Assembly: GCA_003993805.1 (NCBI GenBank)
Contig: RSEF01000001.1
Span: 146,892,496 to 146,956,495, forward strand
DNA from: Himantopus leucocephalus
Taxonomy: Eukaryota > Chordata > Aves > Charadriiformes > Recurvirostridae
Length of the DNA stretch: 64,000 nucleotides
Direction: 5' to 3'
Shown: positions 1 to 14,935 of the stretch, piece by piece
Layout of the letters: each line of letters starts with the position of its first letter
Position numbering within the stretch: the stretch's first letter is position 1
Translations under genes and position numbers: made by a program
The notes under the pieces: model-generated
What the model was told of the DNA's origin: nothing
The model's database searches: none
What the model saw: the letters and a program-made list of their open reading frames with translations, nothing else

Positions 1-1186
1 GATGGTAATTGGTGCGTGACCTCTCCCTATCCTTATCTCCAGCCTTTCATTGTATCTTCTCACCCCTGTCCACCTGAGGAGGGGAAGTGATAGAGCGGCT
101 TGGTGGGCACCTGGCATCCATCTAGGATCAACCCACCACACGCTAACCAGTTGCCTCAATCACATCTCAGTGTCCTTTACTCAATTTGGCATTTTGCAAC
201 AGAGTAAAATGTTTCTTGAATTATTGTGGCATTTATTTATATGCCACAACATTTTCCATGCATTACCTACAGATGCAAACATGCTGTTGGTGTGCCTGAG
301 CCCAGCACCCCGAGGACCTGGATGATGTTTAAGCTGTGGGTGGTTCCTTACTGAGTGGCTGCCGCTCATGCAAAATTCAGCAACATTTCTGTTAGCAACT
401 CAGACGGCTGAAGAAGAAATACTTAGCTTCTAGGGCAAGCTCTGCTTATTGAGACACTTAGAAGTTTAAAAGTAGGAAATGACAGCTAATTTCTAAAGAA
501 TGTGCTTGATGTGGGCTATTTTATATTAAATGCTGGACAGCTTTAAGACTGATATTCATTGAACTTTTCTTGATTTATAATGCTTAAAGTTATGAAAATA
601 ATGATCACTGGTGCCTGAAGTGCTTATTTTTAAGTTTTTTTATTTATTCAAACACAACTGTTAGAGAATCTTACAAACACTCAGAGAACTCATTTGATTA
701 CACTCAGTTTGTTTTAGAAGTCTTTGCACTGAGCCATCTGAAAGTGATAAATCATTAAAAAAAAGAAAGTTTAGAGAAGTTAGAACCTATAACTAAATCT
801 CTGAGTGTAAATTTGTATCTTCCATAGTGTTTATGTGTGCCTTATACAACCCCGTAATTTCCCTGAGAAGGGAATTCCTTGCATAGTACACTATAATGGT
901 GAGAGAGGTTTTAAAAGGTGAGTGGATGGAGGGACTGATGAGAATAAGGGAGTAACAAGCTGTGTTGTGGGTCTGGAGTTTAAAAAGATGATGAGTGTAT
1001 CAATCTGCACAGGCGTGTGGGGTTGAAAATTTCTGATGAATCTGTTTTCAGCATACAATGGGATTTTGACAAAATGTATGTTTTCCACTTAATGAGAAAT
1101 CGTAGCAACACTGAACATATTTGGAAATACTGTTCTTCTAGTTCAGAAAAGTTCTACTTCAGTCATGTCCTCTCCTAGTTCTCCCC
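1..1186. other. AT-rich spacer, no gene recognised
   Basis: No transposon, RNA gene or exon is recognisable. The longest open frame is about 90 codons near the left edge, shows no known motif, and is what chance gives in this composition. The segment ends at a run of Ns. Confidence 0.6.
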
Positions 1187-1286
1187 NNNNNNNNNNNNNN
1201 NNNNNNNNNNNNNNNNNNNNNNNNNNNNNNNNNNNNNNNNNNNNNNNNNNNNNNNNNNNNNNNNNNNNNNNNNNNNNNNNNNNNNN
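1187..1286. other. Assembly gap of 100 Ns
   Basis: Exactly 100 Ns. Scaffolders commonly use this round length for a gap of unknown size, so the true distance between the flanks is not known. The left flank ends in a C-rich stretch and the right flank begins in ordinary AT-rich sequence. Nothing on either side suggests a transposon edge. Confidence 0.98.
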
Positions 1287-4200
1287 CATACACCTACAGC
1301 CACCATAACACAGAAGAAACCAAACTGTTATTCTCTTTCTGTATTTTTAAATGCAAGTGCAATATTCACAATAGCAAACAAAACGCAAGAGAGAACAATA
1401 TCAAGTACAACATGGAAAATGAGATTAAAAGATTCACCACTGGTAATACAAGAATACCAGGAAAGTTTTAAAAAGGTTTTCCCTGTTGCAGTTTCCAGAG
1501 GAGAAACAAAACTGGCCTACGCTCTCTCCTCTGGGCTGATTCCTGTTGCTTGCTCCTGATAAAACTTCTTTCCTGTGTATACCATGCATAAAGAGAAATA
1601 AATCCTCCCTCTTGTTCCACAGGCCTGCAGACATTTTTACAGTTCAACAGAGAGGGGAAACAGGAGTTTTTCTCCTGTGACCATGCCAGCTTGCCTGCCT
1701 GCCCTCTTCCCTCCCAGCAGGTGACTGAAGCCAGGCCGCTCCTCTCTCGCACAGGACAGCACACAAACACCAACACACAAAAACCAACACGCAGAAACCT
1801 CCTCTGCACCCTCACACAAAAAAATCTAGCACCCACTCCTTGAGGGCGGTCACTCAGGTGGCTCCGGGCTTGCAAGGCTGCCTGCCTGGGATCTGTGGGC
1901 ATACAAGCAGAAAGACAAAGCACCAACACGGAATAAGCCTTACTGGGGCAGCTTGTAGAGCAAGCAGGCTGGGTATTTCAGTGTTAGAAATGACAAAGCT
2001 GTTCGCTGGAAAACAAACATGAAAAAGCTACAGACAGATGTTAACGGGTTAGATACATCCCCTTATGGACCATTCATGTCTTCTCAGCTTTTCAAAAATG
2101 GGAAATATGACTTGTCAGAAGTTCACTCATTCATTTTTCCATTGTTGCTGTTTGTTTTCTCAACTGAGAATCTGACAAAGGTGTTTGACATATGTCCTTC
2201 CTCATATGTCTTGGAAATCAAAATTAAAAAAAAAAATTAAAAAACAGTTACCCCCCCACCCCCCCCAAAACTTAAAAACAATTTTTGTTTCTCCAGTTGA
2301 AACTCCCCCAAAATACGGGACTTCAAGTTACACTGCAATCAAACTCAAAAAAGACATGATGGAAAATATTACTACACCTTTAGGGACATCTATTGGCATA
2401 GCAGCCACTTACATCAGCTGAAGACAGAAGTCATAAACTCTGTAGTGGCTAATTTAAACTGAAATGACCTTTGTCATTGTACAGAATAAGAAATAACTTT
2501 CTTGTTTTTTCGAGTTCTTTTCTTTACTTCTCTCCCAATGCTTTTTCCAAAACACACGTCAAAGACAGAGCCTGTGATAATGTATACCCGGCATGATTTT
2601 TCTCAGCACTTGCTAGGGTTTTCCTAGCATCTCCCAGTTGCTTCTTCCTGACTGTATTCATTAGCTGCCTTCAAAGCATTTCCACAGACCTCCCTTCTCA
2701 GCAAGATCTAAGAATTGTTACACAGCCTCCACTGCGCAATGGCGAAATCTGCTCAGGACCATCTTCGCCAATTTGTGTGAGCAGCTTTTCTTCATATATT
2801 TCTTCAACAGTTTTGGAACTTAAACAGTAACTTTGGTTTATTCAGCATACACTCATAACTAGTTCCCTCCTGGTTCTTTTTTGCCTCTCATTTCCAAGTG
2901 GAAAATACTCACTCGGAGACACTCTTTACTCTAATTTAAGAGCAAGGTTATTCTAAATCACTTTGAGGTGTTGCACTGAGTCCAAATGAGCCTGCCTTGA
3001 AGGAGAAGACCTTCCAGTTTTCTTTCAACTCCTTGCCAACTTTATTCTGCACTCTTGATTGTTTAAATGTGAATATTGACTGAATAACACCAATGTGTCA
3101 GGACTGAGTTCCCAGTTCATCAGTGAGATGCTCAATCTCCACGTGACACCCCAAACCTTCCCAGCCAGTCAGCCTTCCAGCACATTGTCAGACCTCCTGT
3201 TCTCACAAAGGAGGAGGTTCATGCAACTGCGCTGCTGTTCATGTCATTTTGTACCTGTAAATCTGCTTGTCCAGCTGTGGAAATCTAACACTAAACTTCT
3301 CTCTGGAGGCATTTACTTATGCAAGTATGAGACAGGTTGCAGAGCAAAGTGCCTAGCTGCAGAACCGGGGCTGCCATCTCACTTGTGATGGGAAAGGACA
3401 TTGCTATGAGATTTTACATGATGGAAGTGTGTGCACTGCAGCAAAGCTCTTGGGGGAAAAAAAAAAAAAAGAATTAATCAGCTTGTTTTGAGGCATGTTG
3501 ATGGCAAAGGATTTGACTCGAGGCTACTCATGTCTGACATTATCTTTGCTGAAACTATTCACATGGAAAGCAGCGTTTTGCCCAGTGTAAGTAAGTAACT
3601 CACCAAGACAACCAAGACCAGGGTATCCCAGGCTGAATTCCCCTCACTCTTACCGCCTCCTTTGAATAAATGAACTTCCATACACTCTGACAGACTGGGG
3701 AGATTAATTCAGGATATGTGTGCACAGTACACCTGGCAGACATGATAAAGTCTGGCTTAAAGAGCTAAGATGAAACAAAGGCATAAATAATACCGGAGAA
3801 GGATTTACAAAAGGACAAAATATGGGCAGCCATTTGGAGGTGACAGTAATTACTTAAGTAAATGTCAAAACTCTTCAAAGAAACAAGGGGGAAAATATTC
3901 ATGAATATTTAAGGCTGAAACGTGAGCATGTTGATTTGCCATTTGAAAGGTTACATTTCTGTCTTATCTTCCCTGTGATAGCTATGGGAATGGATATTAA
4001 AATCTGTTGTAGGACAAATGCTTACTCTTTGAGGGAATATTGATCCTAGATGTATTGAAACCAATGGTCTTTTAATTCACTCGGCATCTAAAAAAGGTTT
4101 ATACTGTTCCTGAGCCTAGCCATGAGAAGGAAAACAAGCAAATAACAGAAAGAGCTCCAGACACCTATAAATGTGCAGAGGCACTTCCCTTGCTATAGCC

Positions 4201-7200
4201 AGTATCCCCTGACCATAGTGGGACAAAAGAAGTTCACTGGACCTCATTATAACCTTTTTCTCTCAGCTCCATCCCAGCTTCCACCATCAGAGGCAGAGGA
4301 ACTGGCAGGTGATTGTACAGCTAGCCACGGTGCCCACAGCCAAAGATGGGGAGAAGTGCAGTGCTCCTCTGCCACATGCTTTCTCCCACCATTAAATGCC
4401 TTCTCTGCAGAGCTCCCTGCTACCCGGCTGTCACTGCCTGACTGTGAACGTGGGCATACATCCAGAACACAATAGGCAGCTGCAAAAAAAGAGTTTATAA
4501 AGACTGAACAGCATCTCCAAAGATACGCATTCGCTGTCAAGGTTGCCAGAAGAATAAAGTCAAGTGATGGTAAACAAAAAGGCAGATGAAATTAGGTATA
4601 TTGAATTCTATATTCTAGGGACGCATGTGGAAAAAGCCCCACCTATAATGCTGTGCTTAAAATGATGGGCTCTGGGATGTCTGTTGCAACACAGGAGAAA
4701 AATCTTGAATTAATCATAGAAAATTCCATGAAAGCTTCAGTTCAATACCTACCAAAACAGCAAGTCAGTGTTAGAATTAATTAGGAAAGGAACAGAAAAA
4801 GGAAAAAAAAAAAAAAAAAAAAAGACTGTTATTATGTTATCATGCCCCTATGGAAATGCATGGTTTGGTTAGTGGTGCAGCCTTGGTCCTTGTTTCTCAA
4901 AAGTTAAAGAATAAAACTAGAGAAGAGCTGAAGAAGGGCAAGAGGGGTGATGAGAAATAAGCAATGGCTTCTACATGAAGAATGACTTTGTAAGTTAGAT
5001 CTCTTCAGCATAGTAAGGGAATGGCTGAGGGGAATATACTAGAGATCTGCACAATCACGGCCGAAGAATAAGGGGCAAAGCGTTACATAAACCCATTTTC
5101 TTACACACTCCACTGGATACCTGCTTTTGATTGACATTGCAAACAGTTTATGGGCTAGGAAGCTTGGATCGGATTTAATTCAGTCAGTCTTAAGTTTTTA
5201 CCTAACATTTTACATAATATGTAGCACCTGTAGGAGCTGCAGAGACTAATGCTACGCAACAGAATTATCCAGTGTTTAAATTTTGGTTTTCTGCCCATTT
5301 GATTAGCTCATATTTAAGCCATAAGCAAGTCTACTCTAGCTGAATCCAAAGAGCCACATATAGCAGAAAAAGGGAAAGGCATCTTATATCACAGCTAACC
5401 CAGTCTCTGAGGCTATCCGTGACTGCTATACATGACATAATCCTCCGTATTCTCTCATTTGTGCTAAAGACAAAAGCAGCAGCCTTACAGATCTATGGTT
5501 AGAAGATAATTTTATCTCTCTGCTTCTTTTTGAATTGTGCTGAGCGCATACATATCTACAATATGTCATGTCTCCAGTAAAGGCCATCAGGAGATGACCT
5601 TTAAATCCAGAAAGTGTTTTAGACTCCTTTATATTGTAGACATTTTTTTAAATATGATATAGACAATGCTGACCACAGAGGTATCTGGCTGGTTTCATTT
5701 AATGCAGTGATTTGTGTCAGTTGCCGCTTTTACCTAGACTAAAATTAGGCAATGAACTAGCGCTCACTCACTTGACATATCTTTAATGTTCCTGGTAAAT
5801 GCTGAACAGCAGGACATAGGCTACTTGCAGTTAGCCAGAAGGTCTCTTCTTTGTTCTCGCATCTGACTAATCTGGATTTGATATCAAGGGAAATCATTTA
5901 AGTTATTCCATGTTGGAGAAAGAGAGCCTGTTTTAAGTAAAGGTAAGTGGGACAATTCAGTCAGATGGCAACTGAATACTATTAAATCCTATAAGCTGCA
6001 ACACAAGATAGTATGAAGAGAGTTTCACTCTGAAAAACAATGAGACATTTTTATTCTAAATTATCACCAGTGATGAAGGAAACCATTGTTAATTAACATC
6101 AGTAAATGTGATGCTAGCTTAGTCAAATCCACCAAGAATTTATATTTTTTTTTATATGAAGTGGAAATAGGAATTCTTCTGCAGAAAGAAAAGGAATGGT
6201 ATAGAGAAACCCTCATAATAGGCATTAAAATATTTTCTGTGCAAGTTATTCGCTCTAGTGTAATGAGCTATATCCCAGTAACACTCTTAGGAACTCAGCT
6301 CTGCAAGGGGCGACCTGATCACCAATGACAAGGACAGTTTTCTGCAAGTGTCAAAAACCATTAAGTACAAAAGGGATCACAGAACATCTGCTGCCCCTAA
6401 TGTCCTTACTCACACAACACCCCCACCAGCCTGGATTAATCTGAAAGCCTTCTCACTCCTTGGCTGTCTTCTAAGTTGTCATTATGAGGAAGAGATGTTA
6501 CTCTTTAAAACAGAAACAGGCTAGTAAACAGCATAGGAATAGGGGCAGTCTGAGTGCAGAAGAAAGAAACCAGTAACTTTGAGAAGGAAATGTTTTGCTT
6601 TTCCCATTTAAAAAAAGTCCAAATTTGCAACTGAGATGGCAGATGCCTTTGGGAATAAGAATTAAAGCCCAGCTGACATCCATCACAGAAGGACCAGAGG
6701 TCCAGCTGCCAGCTCTGTGCATGGCACCGTCTGCTGCTTCCACCTTCAGCATGATTCACGATGCTTTGTAGCATTCTGGCAAGACCAAGCAGAAGGTGGA
6801 TTATCGCAGTGATGTTGGGTGAATGGTGGCTTTGATCACAGATATCCATAGTCCCAGTTTTTTTCCTCCTTCTGTTCCTTATGGCTTTATTGCCAGAAAA
6901 GAATAATCGTAGAAGTTCGTAGCCAGATGAGAATATTTATTTTCTTGCATAGGTAAATGTTGCTTAGCAGCTTTCAGACAGGAGCATTACTTTTTTGTTA
7001 AATGCAAAATCTGACCTCTGTGCTGTATGGTTCCTGTCTGTATCTCAGGGCTGGTTGTATCACCGGTTATTTTACCTTCCATTTGCACTCAGAAAATTGC
7101 CATTCAGAATGCTCAATGGCAGTAGGGAAAATATAAAAAAAATTTATACACCATCACCCCTCCCCACCCCACCACCACCCCAATCCAGTGTGAAGGACTC

Positions 7201-10200
7201 CAAGGAAACATGCCGTTGTCATCTGGAATCACAGAGCATCACTGAATTGCTTCTTTGTGTGCCTGGGCTCTTTTAACCCTATAAACTAAACTTTTCTCAA
7301 AAAAAGAAACCAAACCCCAAAACAAAAGAGGACTATTCATTCAGTGTGTTAAGTGTGCTGATGCTAAGCACAACTGTCAGAGAAACTGGAGTTCCCGGGA
7401 GACAGGTTTCCATGGAGGTACTAGGGCTATTTGGGCCTTGCTTAGTCCTGTAAGTCCTTCTAGGCTTCTCCTTGTCTAGCAACAAAGCCAAGTACTGCTC
7501 CACAACACTGGGAAGTTTTCTGCACACTTAGAGCCAAACTGAGCTGAACTAGTGTCCTACTTCCCAGCAAAGGTCTCTCACACCTTCTGTTACCAGCTAT
7601 TATTATTCTAAGGCCAAGTGTGCATTTGAGTTTTCTAGTAGGTACCCAGCCATTCTATGGTTATATGATCTTGTTCCAGGAAATTTATTACTGCTACCTT
7701 GTGTTCTCTGCCATAAGCTGTAGCCTCCAGCGTGCTCTTCATATATGTATTTGGACATGGATAGTTTTTGTCCATCTTTATCATATTCAATGAAAGATAG
7801 ACGTGTTACTAACATTCTGCATATATGGTGACAGCTTCTTTCTCCATAGACTCTTAGAGGGACTGAGTACTTCTACATTGCTTCTACAGGCAACTGTAAA
7901 GACTCTACCAGCTGCAGTAGTTTAACAGCCTTTTGGATTAGAGCAAACTACGAAAATTACAGCATTGACATCTAGTTATTCCATACTACTTCCTTTTACA
8001 TTCTCAGTATAGGGCAGGATTAGGATCCTCCCAGCTGCAAAACAGCACGTAGGTCCACCTATCACTATTTAGAGTAATAGCACTGTCATGAGGTTTGAAA
8101 GGAATTTAATTCTTCAGCCATGTGAGATTACCATTCCTTTCACTCACTGTCTCAGGCTGTACAGTCATCTCTGAAGAACACATCCAGCTTCATTTGATGA
8201 GAACTCCTTGTGCTTTTTCCTCTACATGCAGAGTCATGCTCCAAGACATCCAGTTCTATAGGTCCCAAGAGCAACCGGTCTGAGGAAACACCAACTTCAA
8301 CTTCCTTAATTCCTGGTGCTAACAAGAATTCTAGTGCTGTTTATTTTTTTCTGTTCATCTCACCATCACTTTCAAATGCCCAATTTCTGATAATTTACTT
8401 GTTCCATAGAACATATTACAGACTTCCAATAGATAATCCATTTTACATTAATACACATCTATTTATTTTGCTTCTTTCTCAAAAAGTGAAACTTGGTACG
8501 TTAACAAGATTCAAAACATCTACATTTAAAATCATGTTCAGTCGTCAGAATTTAATGAGCTTTTCTACTCTCTGATCTATGTATTGATTCCACCAACTCC
8601 TACAGCTTTGTTCACTTTCACATTTTCTCCCCCATTTTTCATAGTAGCAATTAAAAATGTATAAATCAGACTCTCTGTGAAATGGGAATATATTACATTC
8701 TTTTTTTTCTTTATCATATGATGAAGCAGAAGAAAGTCTGCGCTTGCCATAACAAGCTGTCTTGTGATTTACACCATTCTTGAGAAGCTCTTGTAGTGCA
8801 AATACTATTCATGTATTTGCATAATACCTACCACAGTCTAGCCACAGACTTGACACATGCTGTGAGTAAAGAAGACACGTCTCCCACACTGACTATGAAG
8901 GTACAGGATAGGAAGGTACCTTGCTAGTTTTCACATTAGGAATTTATCTACATTGCGAAAAGCTCCCATTCAGGTTCTTCCCATCCAGGTTAAAAACTCT
9001 GCGCTCATTTGCAAAGACTGGTGAAACCTGGGCCTGCTGGATCTGCTTGGCTTCTAGGTATGTAGACACTTCATCTGCCACCCATCCTGATGTCCACATG
9101 GAGCTGTGAGCTGCAGAGTGCAAGCACAGGCCATCACCAGTGTCCACCCAGCCCACAGCACTCACTGAAATGGCAGTTCATGGCCACTGACCACATGTTT
9201 AGGTAGCGTCCCCAATTTCCCTAGCCCCTCATGACTTGGAGCTGTTACAGTGCATAGGTGCAGTCTCAGACTATTTCATTCATGTATTCTGGCCCCAGAA
9301 GGATGAGGCAAGCTCCTCACACAGGTTCCTCAGAGGCATCCACTTCCTCTAAGAGACATTTATGGACAGGGTAAAACAGTGTCAGCCTCTCCCGAGGTCT
9401 GAGATCCTCTTCAGCCAGGAGCACTGGGGCTCAAATGGAGATCAGTATTCATCACAGCACAAGACATCTCAAGAAAGCCAAGTGGGATACTTCCCTTGCC
9501 CTCTGTGGTCTAATACATCTTTCTCAGTCCTAATAATAGGGTCTTTGCACTCATGAGGATGAACTCACGTGGTCAGTGAAGGGCAGAATCACCTGGATAT
9601 TAATGGGAGGAGGTGCTTCCCAAAACAGCCATTCCACCTCTGGGCCAGTTCAGTCCTGAGTCTCAAAGATGATGCCTCAAAGTTGAGCCCCAAAGAATGA
9701 AACTGGAAACTCAGCTCAGCATTCCTGTGGATACTCAAAATCACAGACACGAAGAGATTATTTTGGCACACTACTGTTTACCCCTACACTCACCTCTGGT
9801 AACCTCTCAATTCCACTAGTGATAACTACCTGTCTTTCTTTCCATGTCATAATGACTAAAATTCTTAACTTTTCTTCCTTTGCTAACATCCTTCGCTGCT
9901 CCAAAGGTGCCAATCATGCTTTTCTCTCAAATTTTATATGGATTAACATAATTAACTTAAACCCAATTGTTCCCAGTTTGCTCTTCACTAGAAGTGTGAT
10001 GCTGCTCCTCCTTCAGAGCTCAAGAAGGGCTGTTGTGTCCAAAAGCTTGTGTGTTTCTGCAAATCCTGTCAGCTGGGGAAAAAAATACTACCTGTCTCTT
10101 CAAACTTTGCCTCCATAAAGCCCTAAAAGTATTTCAGTAACGTGATATTTACACAGCTGACCCTTTAAGTGACTGTTCTAGCTCGGTCTCTGAACACCTT

Positions 10201-13200
10201 CTCCTCTTGGCTATTTCACCTTGCTACAAGTGTATCAAAGTACAGTGCAGGAAGCTTGTGTTGACAAAAGCAATGACAAAGGCTAAAGCAGCTTGTAAGA
10301 TGGGTGTTCTAAGGTGGGAGCTGTTTAAGAAAGAAAAAAAAAGGAGAATTTGAAGAATTTGTCCCACAGCACCCCGCAGCAAAATTCCCAGAAAGACTCA
10401 GCTGTGTGTTTCACTCAGGAACTGGGCATACACCCCACAAGCACCAATTCTGCACAAGTGTGTCAGGTATCGCGTGGGTACAGACAAGCTGTCTCCATAC
10501 ACATTGCAAGCAGCAATGGGGACGGGCAGGGGATAAGTTATAAAGTTTAAGGTTTGTCAACAGAGGAATAGATCTATAATTATACAAGTACAGCCTAAGA
10601 AATGATTACCTAAGTAGTCCAGAAAATGGCAAGACTATGTTTTCTTTCAGGTCAATAGAATATAGAAGGGTGTGTGGTTGTTGGTAATAGCAGCACTCAT
10701 TATTATGGGACTAACTTTTCTTTCAGTAGCTGTGAGAAAATAATGTAATAAGGAAAAGATGTTAAATTGTGGATGCAGGTGCTAAACTCAATAATGGAAT
10801 TAAAAATTATTATAGATGTGTATTTAACACAAATTTGTAGTGACAGACAGGATACTGTTATCTGCCCCTAAGGCTCGTCCTGGTGTCTGTGGCATGTGTG
10901 AAGGCACAAGTAGAAGTGAGGAAAGAAGAAGCATTTCCACTGTAGTCAAGGTTGGTTCATTCTGAGTTGGGTCTGCAGAACGCCGTCAAATGTCTTAGTA
11001 GGGGATGAATGGGGATACATGTTCAAAACCACTACATTTGGCAAACTGTTTGAAAAGCTAAGTTTACACAATCAAAGCTGCCTGAAGCATAGTAGCAGAT
11101 GGCATTACAGACAGATGCTAGGAAAAAATGTTATTTTCTGCAAACATACATAAGCACTGAAAAGCTGTTTAGATGAAAAGGTTACTCCCTCATGCACTAG
11201 TTGCTAGCTGCTTTTTCAAAAACAGGGGCACAAATTTAAACTTTTCTTTTTCCTTGACAAATGGAAAAGACAAAATAAAGCCGTATTTTAATTTATGCAC
11301 TCAAAGGGGGTATTAAGAGAGAAAAACAAACAAATTGGTTTTGAGTTCCATCTTAGTTTCTGTCTCTTTTTTTTAACCTTAAAACATTGTAGTAGGAAGA
11401 AACACAGCCTTCCCAAGTTTAACAGTGCTAGCTTATGCCTTTGTTGAAGACTGCCAAGTATGTGAACACAGAGTAGAACTCTAACATTGCAGAATATTTC
11501 TCATTTTAGGAAACAACTCCATCTGCTAAAGAACTTTATTTACACGTATAGCTGTTCATTGTTTCTCTCCTGAAACAAATCTTGCGATTAAAATCATACT
11601 GAAATGAGAGTCAAAATTTTCCACAGAATTAAATTCAGAATGCTTTTAGCCCAAAGTACCAAATCTATTTTTTAAAAGTTGAAACACCTTAACAATGGCA
11701 TATTATACATCTATAACTATGTTAATGTGGTGTGTATTTCAAGTTTATTGACATACAGTATACTTTACAGCATATATACTTTTTTCATTGAAAATGAAGT
11801 TGAAACGGATTTATTTCCAAAACTATGTTATTGAAATCCCTGTGAAATACTCTTGATTTAACAATCTTCATTTTCTGATGGAAGATGGTCCCATAATGCT
11901 GTTGGCTGGACAAGATGAATACTTAATTGCAGTAATTCCATGGGGTTTTTCACAGCCTCACGTAAAGACATCAACTTTTCTCCTCGGGTCCCCTTTGTCC
12001 CAAACCAGACAAAAAAACACACAAAAGAAAAAAAAAAGAGAGAGTATAGACACAAATTGATTTAACATCAACCTATACAGCTATCCAACCTCCATTCAGG
12101 CAGCAGGTGATTTTTAAAAGTAATTCCTCCCATGAAATATATCTTTGACCTTCAGAAGAAACCACTGCTGTGTTTAGCAGCTATGTCTTTAAATACACTT
12201 ATAACTGGAGAGCACAATGTTTTAGAGGAAACTCATGAAAGTCTGGCCCACGCACTTTTAGGATCTTGAGGGTGCAAGCTTTCCCCTCTTGCTAACTTCT
12301 GCTCTCTGTGAACAATCAGTTATTGGCTAAAGGCTGTTCAGTGACAGAAAGCCATCATGCATGTTTTAGTTTGTTTTTCAAGCTTGCCATTTTAAAACAG
12401 AACGATGAAAATACTCTGCCAAGTTCTTCCTGATTTTAACACAAGCTAAAGGAGTACAGTTGAGTTTTCCACAAAGTAACTAGGCAATTCAATTATAAAA
12501 TGTATTAATTGCATTTTCTAGTCACAGTAAGTAGGAGAGATAAAGTAAAAACTTTAAGCAAGCTTAATACACGGTTAGGAAAGACAGAGGATAATAGTGT
12601 TTCTCATTAGTAAAGGGTATAACCATTTAGGGAATTAAGCTTTTTGTTACAGCAGAAAAATCAGACTGACCTTCACATTCATCTACTCTATTGGTATATT
12701 TTAGTATTTTTCTTCTGAATACCTCTGCAAAAAGGAAATTTAAGGTAGTTTCAACATATGTGGGCAGTTTTAAATGGTCATTCCATCAGTCAGTGCCTCT
12801 TACTCTGTTAGAAATTGACAGGAGATAAACTGGTCTTAAATCTTTCAGGGGTAAACTTTTCTAAGCAATGGTCCAGAGGAATCAATCCCAGTAAAATTAA
12901 GCAGAGAAATGCATGAGATCTACTCATTCTTGGAGAGAAGCAAGCCTTCTGGTTAATATGTGAAAGATGATTCAGAAATATAAAATACATTTTTAGAGCA
13001 AGTGACTTATGCATGTCAAAAGTATAGTTCTTGAGAAGAGCTATGAATTAAATGACAAACAACCATAAATTCAGTGTTAAAGTATCAATACGCATTTTTG
13101 TTAATTTACCTTAAGATATGTAGCAGCATATCAGACGCAGGTATTTAAGGTACATATTTTAGCAAGTCTATGGCAGATGTTTGGTTTTCATAAACCAAGC

Positions 13201-14683
13201 ATATGGCTTACATTTAAAGTAAAGCAGGTGCACCTCATGCACAGACTAATTATACTGCAAAGCAAAACCAGCATGTTCCCCTACACAGAATTACCAAAGC
13301 CATCATCCTTGAACTAGATCTGGCTACTTAATAGTGTTCATTAGTTGGGAACAGTTCCCAGAGCAGTCTATTAAGGCCATTTCCAAACCACCTTGTCCTA
13401 GATTAGGAAGGAAAATTAGCACATATCCAAACAAAAACTGCAACAACCTTTTCTGTTCACAGAAGAAAAATGAAATGAACACACTTGAATTTTCTCATAC
13501 ATGACATGAGGACACAATCCAAAAAGAAAACAACAGCTTCATTGCCCATGGGCTGTTCTGTAATGAAGAGTTCCTTCTTTTGGTTCTGTCAAATAGAGAA
13601 CCTCAGCATAATCAGTCTGCCACTGACAGTGTCAGTGTAAGAATTAGAAGGAACAGTAGAGAAAATATGTTTAAATGTATTTTCATGAATAAAGGTGATT
13701 AAGTCACTTGATCAGTTTTGGTAACACAGTTTACCCGCTTTCAGGGAACATCTGTATGAGCAATCTCCACTTCAAGCAATCCTTCTGAAGTGCAAAGGAA
13801 CACCTTTCAGTTTCTAAGCCCAACTTACATCTATATGAGTGCTCACTCACAAAGCATCCATGCTTTGATGTGCTCAAGCTTCCTCTCCTCCGGGCCACGA
13901 GACATGTAGGGCCAGGAGCAAGTTTTCAGAGCAAATGTGGTAAGAATAAGTCATATGCTGAAAGGCACACTCAAAATGCTATGTAAAACACGATCATTTT
14001 TCATATTAGCACCTATGGCACAGTTACAGGAAATCTTCTCTAACCTACAGCATACATTCTATGAATACGTATACATAAACTTCCCTTCTCTCCTCTCTGC
14101 CCTGTCCTCTCAACCACAGGGGCGATTTAGACAGAAATCTTTCAAATAGACATAGGACTTCTGGCGCCAGTCAAGCACCCCTAGCTTTTCACTTGGCCTA
14201 CAACTTCTATCTAAAAGGTACATGTGTCCTGTAGGATCCATGACTTACCTGCAGCCTTATGAATGTCACAGGTGCCCCAAGGCATCTCAAAAAGTACTAG
14301 ACGCTGATGCATAAGCACCTGAATATTACCCCATGATTTGCAAGGTAAAAATCTCAAGAGTAACGTGAGAATGCTTTCTTGCAGGAACATAATCTTTGGG
14401 GTTTGGTTCCTCTCACTAATTGTTTCATACTTTCATCTATTAGAGTATTCCTTGGCCAGGAGGGGGAAAAAAAAGGCAATGGTGATAGACATCCTCCATT
14501 TCTAAGGCCTTTGAGAACAGAATTTCTAGTACAGACTGGAGAAGCCTCAGAGCAGCTCTTTCCAAGTTGCACCCAGCTGCAGTTGTGCCAAAGGACTGCC
14601 ATCCTGCACACAAGTATTGTCAGAGTACAGAAACACCCTACATGGACTTCCTTTCTTTTAAGCCAACAGTGCAGTATTTCCCA
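1287..14683. other. Long spacer without recognisable genes or transposons
   Basis: About 13.4 kb in which I see no CR1 3' end, LTR, RNA gene or recognisable exon. It contains poly(A) runs at 3457-3470 and 4803-4823, a C-rich patch near 2250-2267 and another near 7150-7185. Open frames up to 153 codons occur (for example minus strand 1468-1929), but that one begins with GTG rather than ATG and resembles no family I know. Conserved non-coding elements or lncRNA exons could be present and cannot be seen by eye. Confidence 0.5.
4803..4823 (+). repeat. Poly(A) tract, 21 nt
   Basis: An uninterrupted run of 21 A. No recognisable LINE body or pseudogene lies upstream, so there is no support for calling it the tail of a retrocopy. 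It may be a simple homopolymer. Confidence 0.9.
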
Positions 14684-14935
14684 TATTATGATGCTGGTTG
14701 CGACCAGAAACAGTACTGACAGCTTCCAGAAGGAGCCAAGACAAATGACAGCAGCTTGAATTACGGAACAAAAATCACAAGAGGGGGAAAGTGTAACTGA
14801 AGGTTCCCNTTATTATGATGCTGGTTACGACCAGAAACGGTACTGACAGCTTCCAGAAGGAGCCAAGACAAATAACAGCAGCTTGAATTATGGAACAAAA
14901 ATCACAAGAGGGGGAAAGTGTAACTGAAGGTTCCC
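14684..14935 (+). repeat. 125-bp duplicated segment around a single N
   Basis: Bases 14684-14808 are repeated at 14811-14935 at the same length, separated by one N at 14809 and one T. By eye the copies differ at four sites, all transitions (G/A at the GCGACC/ACGACC site, A/G, G/A and C/T). The single N marks a contig join. The simplest reading is that two overlapping contig ends, perhaps from different haplotypes, were abutted instead of merged. A genuine recent tandem duplication is the alternative. Confidence 0.9.

Noticed and set aside
1468..1929. 153-codon open frame on the minus strand
   Set aside because: It starts with GTG, overlaps other frames, resembles no family I know, and its composition looks like spacer DNA.
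4803..4823. Poly(A) tract as the tail of a processed pseudogene
   Set aside because: No recognisable coding or UTR-like sequence lies upstream and no target-site duplication is evident.
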